A DNA stretch of 14,745 nucleotides, from the NCBI GenBank assembly GCA_025450495.1, contig JANWHI010000141.1, positions 1-14,745 on the forward strand. Direction: 5' to 3'. Shown piece after piece: positions 14,000 to 14,745 of the stretch. The notes below the pieces were generated by a model. That model was not told the origin of the DNA. It worked only from the letters and a program-made list of their open reading frames with translations, and ran no database searches. The stretch is from Candidatus Dormiibacter sp. (GTDB lineage: Bacteria; Chloroflexota; Dormibacteria; UBA8260). How positions within the stretch are numbered: position 1 is the first letter of the stretch; every line of letters begins with the position of its first letter. A program made the position numbers and the translations under genes.

Positions 14000-14745
14000 C
14001 CACCCAGCCACTTCTCCTCCTGCGCTGCCGAGGCGTGGCTCAGAGCGGACATTGGCTGGCCCTGTCGATACATCTGCGGTGGCTTGCTGCCGGCGGACTG
14101 TCCGCCGTCGATCGGGATCACGGCCCCGGTGACGAACGAGGAGCTCGCAGAGCAGAGCCAGAGCACGACCTGCGCCACCTCGGACACCGTCCCCAGGCGC
14201 TTCATCGGTGTGGACAAACCGGCCAGCCTCTGCGCCTCCGCGCCGGCGACCTCGAGGTGGTGGGGGTGGATCGGGCCGGGCGCCACGACGTTGACGCGGA
14301 TGCCACGGTCGGCGTAGTCGAGGGCTGCCACCTTGGTCAGCCCGATGATCCCGGTCTTCCCCGCGACGTATGCGGCGTGGTTGGCGGTGCCTGTGAGGCC
14401 CGCCAGCGACGCCATGTTGACGATGGCGCCACCGCCGCTCGCGAGCATGGCGCCGATCTGGAACTTCATGCCGAGGAACGTCCCCCGGATGTTGGTGGCG
14501 ATGCCGCGGTCGAACTCGTCGGGGTCGATGTCGGCAAGCGGCGCCGGCAGCGGGCCGTCGGTGGCGGTGTTGAACGCTGCGTCGAGCCGGCCGAACGTCG
14601 CCAACGCCTGGTCGACGAGATTGCGCGCCGAGGCGACGTCGGCGACGTCGGTGCGCACCGCGATGGCCCGCCCGCCGCGGCCCTCGATGCGTCTGGCGAC
14701 GGCCGCCAGGGCCTCGACATCGCGGGCCCCGAGAACGACGGCGGC
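13972..14745 (-). CDS. Short-chain dehydrogenase/reductase (N-terminus beyond right edge)
   Basis: The 257 visible residues are a classical SDR missing its first strand and glycine-rich NAD(P) motif, which lie outside the window. Present are VVLGARDVEAL near the edge, the RTDVAD nucleotide-binding Asp, NMASLAGL with the catalytic Ser, YVAGK with catalytic Tyr and Lys, RVNVVAPGPI, and the C-terminal VTGAVIPIDGG. The usual NNAG after the fourth strand is replaced by NTATDG. After IDGGQSAG there is an unusually long tail of about 37 residues (PPQMYRQG... to the stop). The tail's last codons and the TGA overlap the 3' end of the convergent BNR gene by 28 bases. The substrate is unknown; such enzymes oxidise or reduce alcohols and ketones. 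Confidence 0.9.
   Translation of the reverse strand, partial: AAVVLGARDVEALAAVARRIEGRGGRAIAVRTDVADVASARNLVDQALATFGRLDAAFNTATDGPLPAPLADIDPDEFDRGIATNIRGTFLGMKFQIGAMLASGGGAIVNMASLAGLTGTANHAAYVAGKTGIIGLTKVAALDYADRGIRVNVVAPGPIHPHHLEVAGAEAQRLAGLSTPMKRLGTVSEVAQVVLWLCSASSSFVTGAVIPIDGGQSAGSKPPQMYRQGQPMSALSHASAAQEEKWLGGYGNPTRYQ

Overview
The window is high-GC DNA (third codon positions mostly G or C). Its gene style points to a soil or environmental bacterium of the Actinomycetota, Chloroflexota or Dormibacterota type. The clues are a zinc-ribbon/class III cyclase/ATPase protein, a DUF4032 protein, Pro/Thr-rich extracytoplasmic linkers and GTG starts. This placement is inference; there is no rRNA or marker gene. 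No tRNA, CRISPR array, intact insertion sequence or phage gene was seen.

Layout, left to right. (1) 1-1148, minus: the N-terminal 382 residues of a large signalling protein (double zinc ribbon, class III nucleotide cyclase, P-loop ATPase) running off the left edge. (2) 1149-1590: intergenic, with one weak small reading frame. (3) 1591-3166, minus: a two-gene ABC exporter operon. (4) 3280-3606, plus: a broken DUF899 thioredoxin-like gene with an internal deletion. (5) 3679-4839, minus: a GT1/UGT-like glycosyltransferase. (6) 5073-6122, plus: a Gfo/Idh/MocA oxidoreductase, followed by what looks like an orphaned ribosome binding site and start codon. (7) 6129-7600, minus: a CsoR-type metal repressor and a YraQ/ArsP-like (DUF318) permease, with a classical CsoR operator lying on a TATAAT box. 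(8) 7698-8081, minus: a VOC/glyoxalase-fold protein. (9) 8208-9957, plus: a helical protein of unknown function followed by a kinase-like DUF4032 protein. (10) 9979-12051, minus: a membrane HD-GYP cyclic-di-GMP phosphodiesterase fused to a Pro/Thr linker and two PKD domains. (11) 12229-13999, plus: an ECF-type sigma factor overlapping a single-pass membrane protein with six Asp-box (BNR) motifs, probably its anti-sigma factor. (12) 13972-14745, minus: a short-chain dehydrogenase cut by the right edge.

The most interesting block is 9979-13999. A sigma factor and its probable membrane partner with an outside beta-propeller are divergent from a cyclic-di-GMP phosphodiesterase that appears to carry outside PKD domains. 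Both membrane proteins use a Pro/Thr linker. Together they could form a surface-sensing module with a transcriptional arm and a second-messenger arm; this is a hypothesis from architecture and position. The CsoR/permease pair is a self-contained metal-responsive unit whose control region can be read directly.
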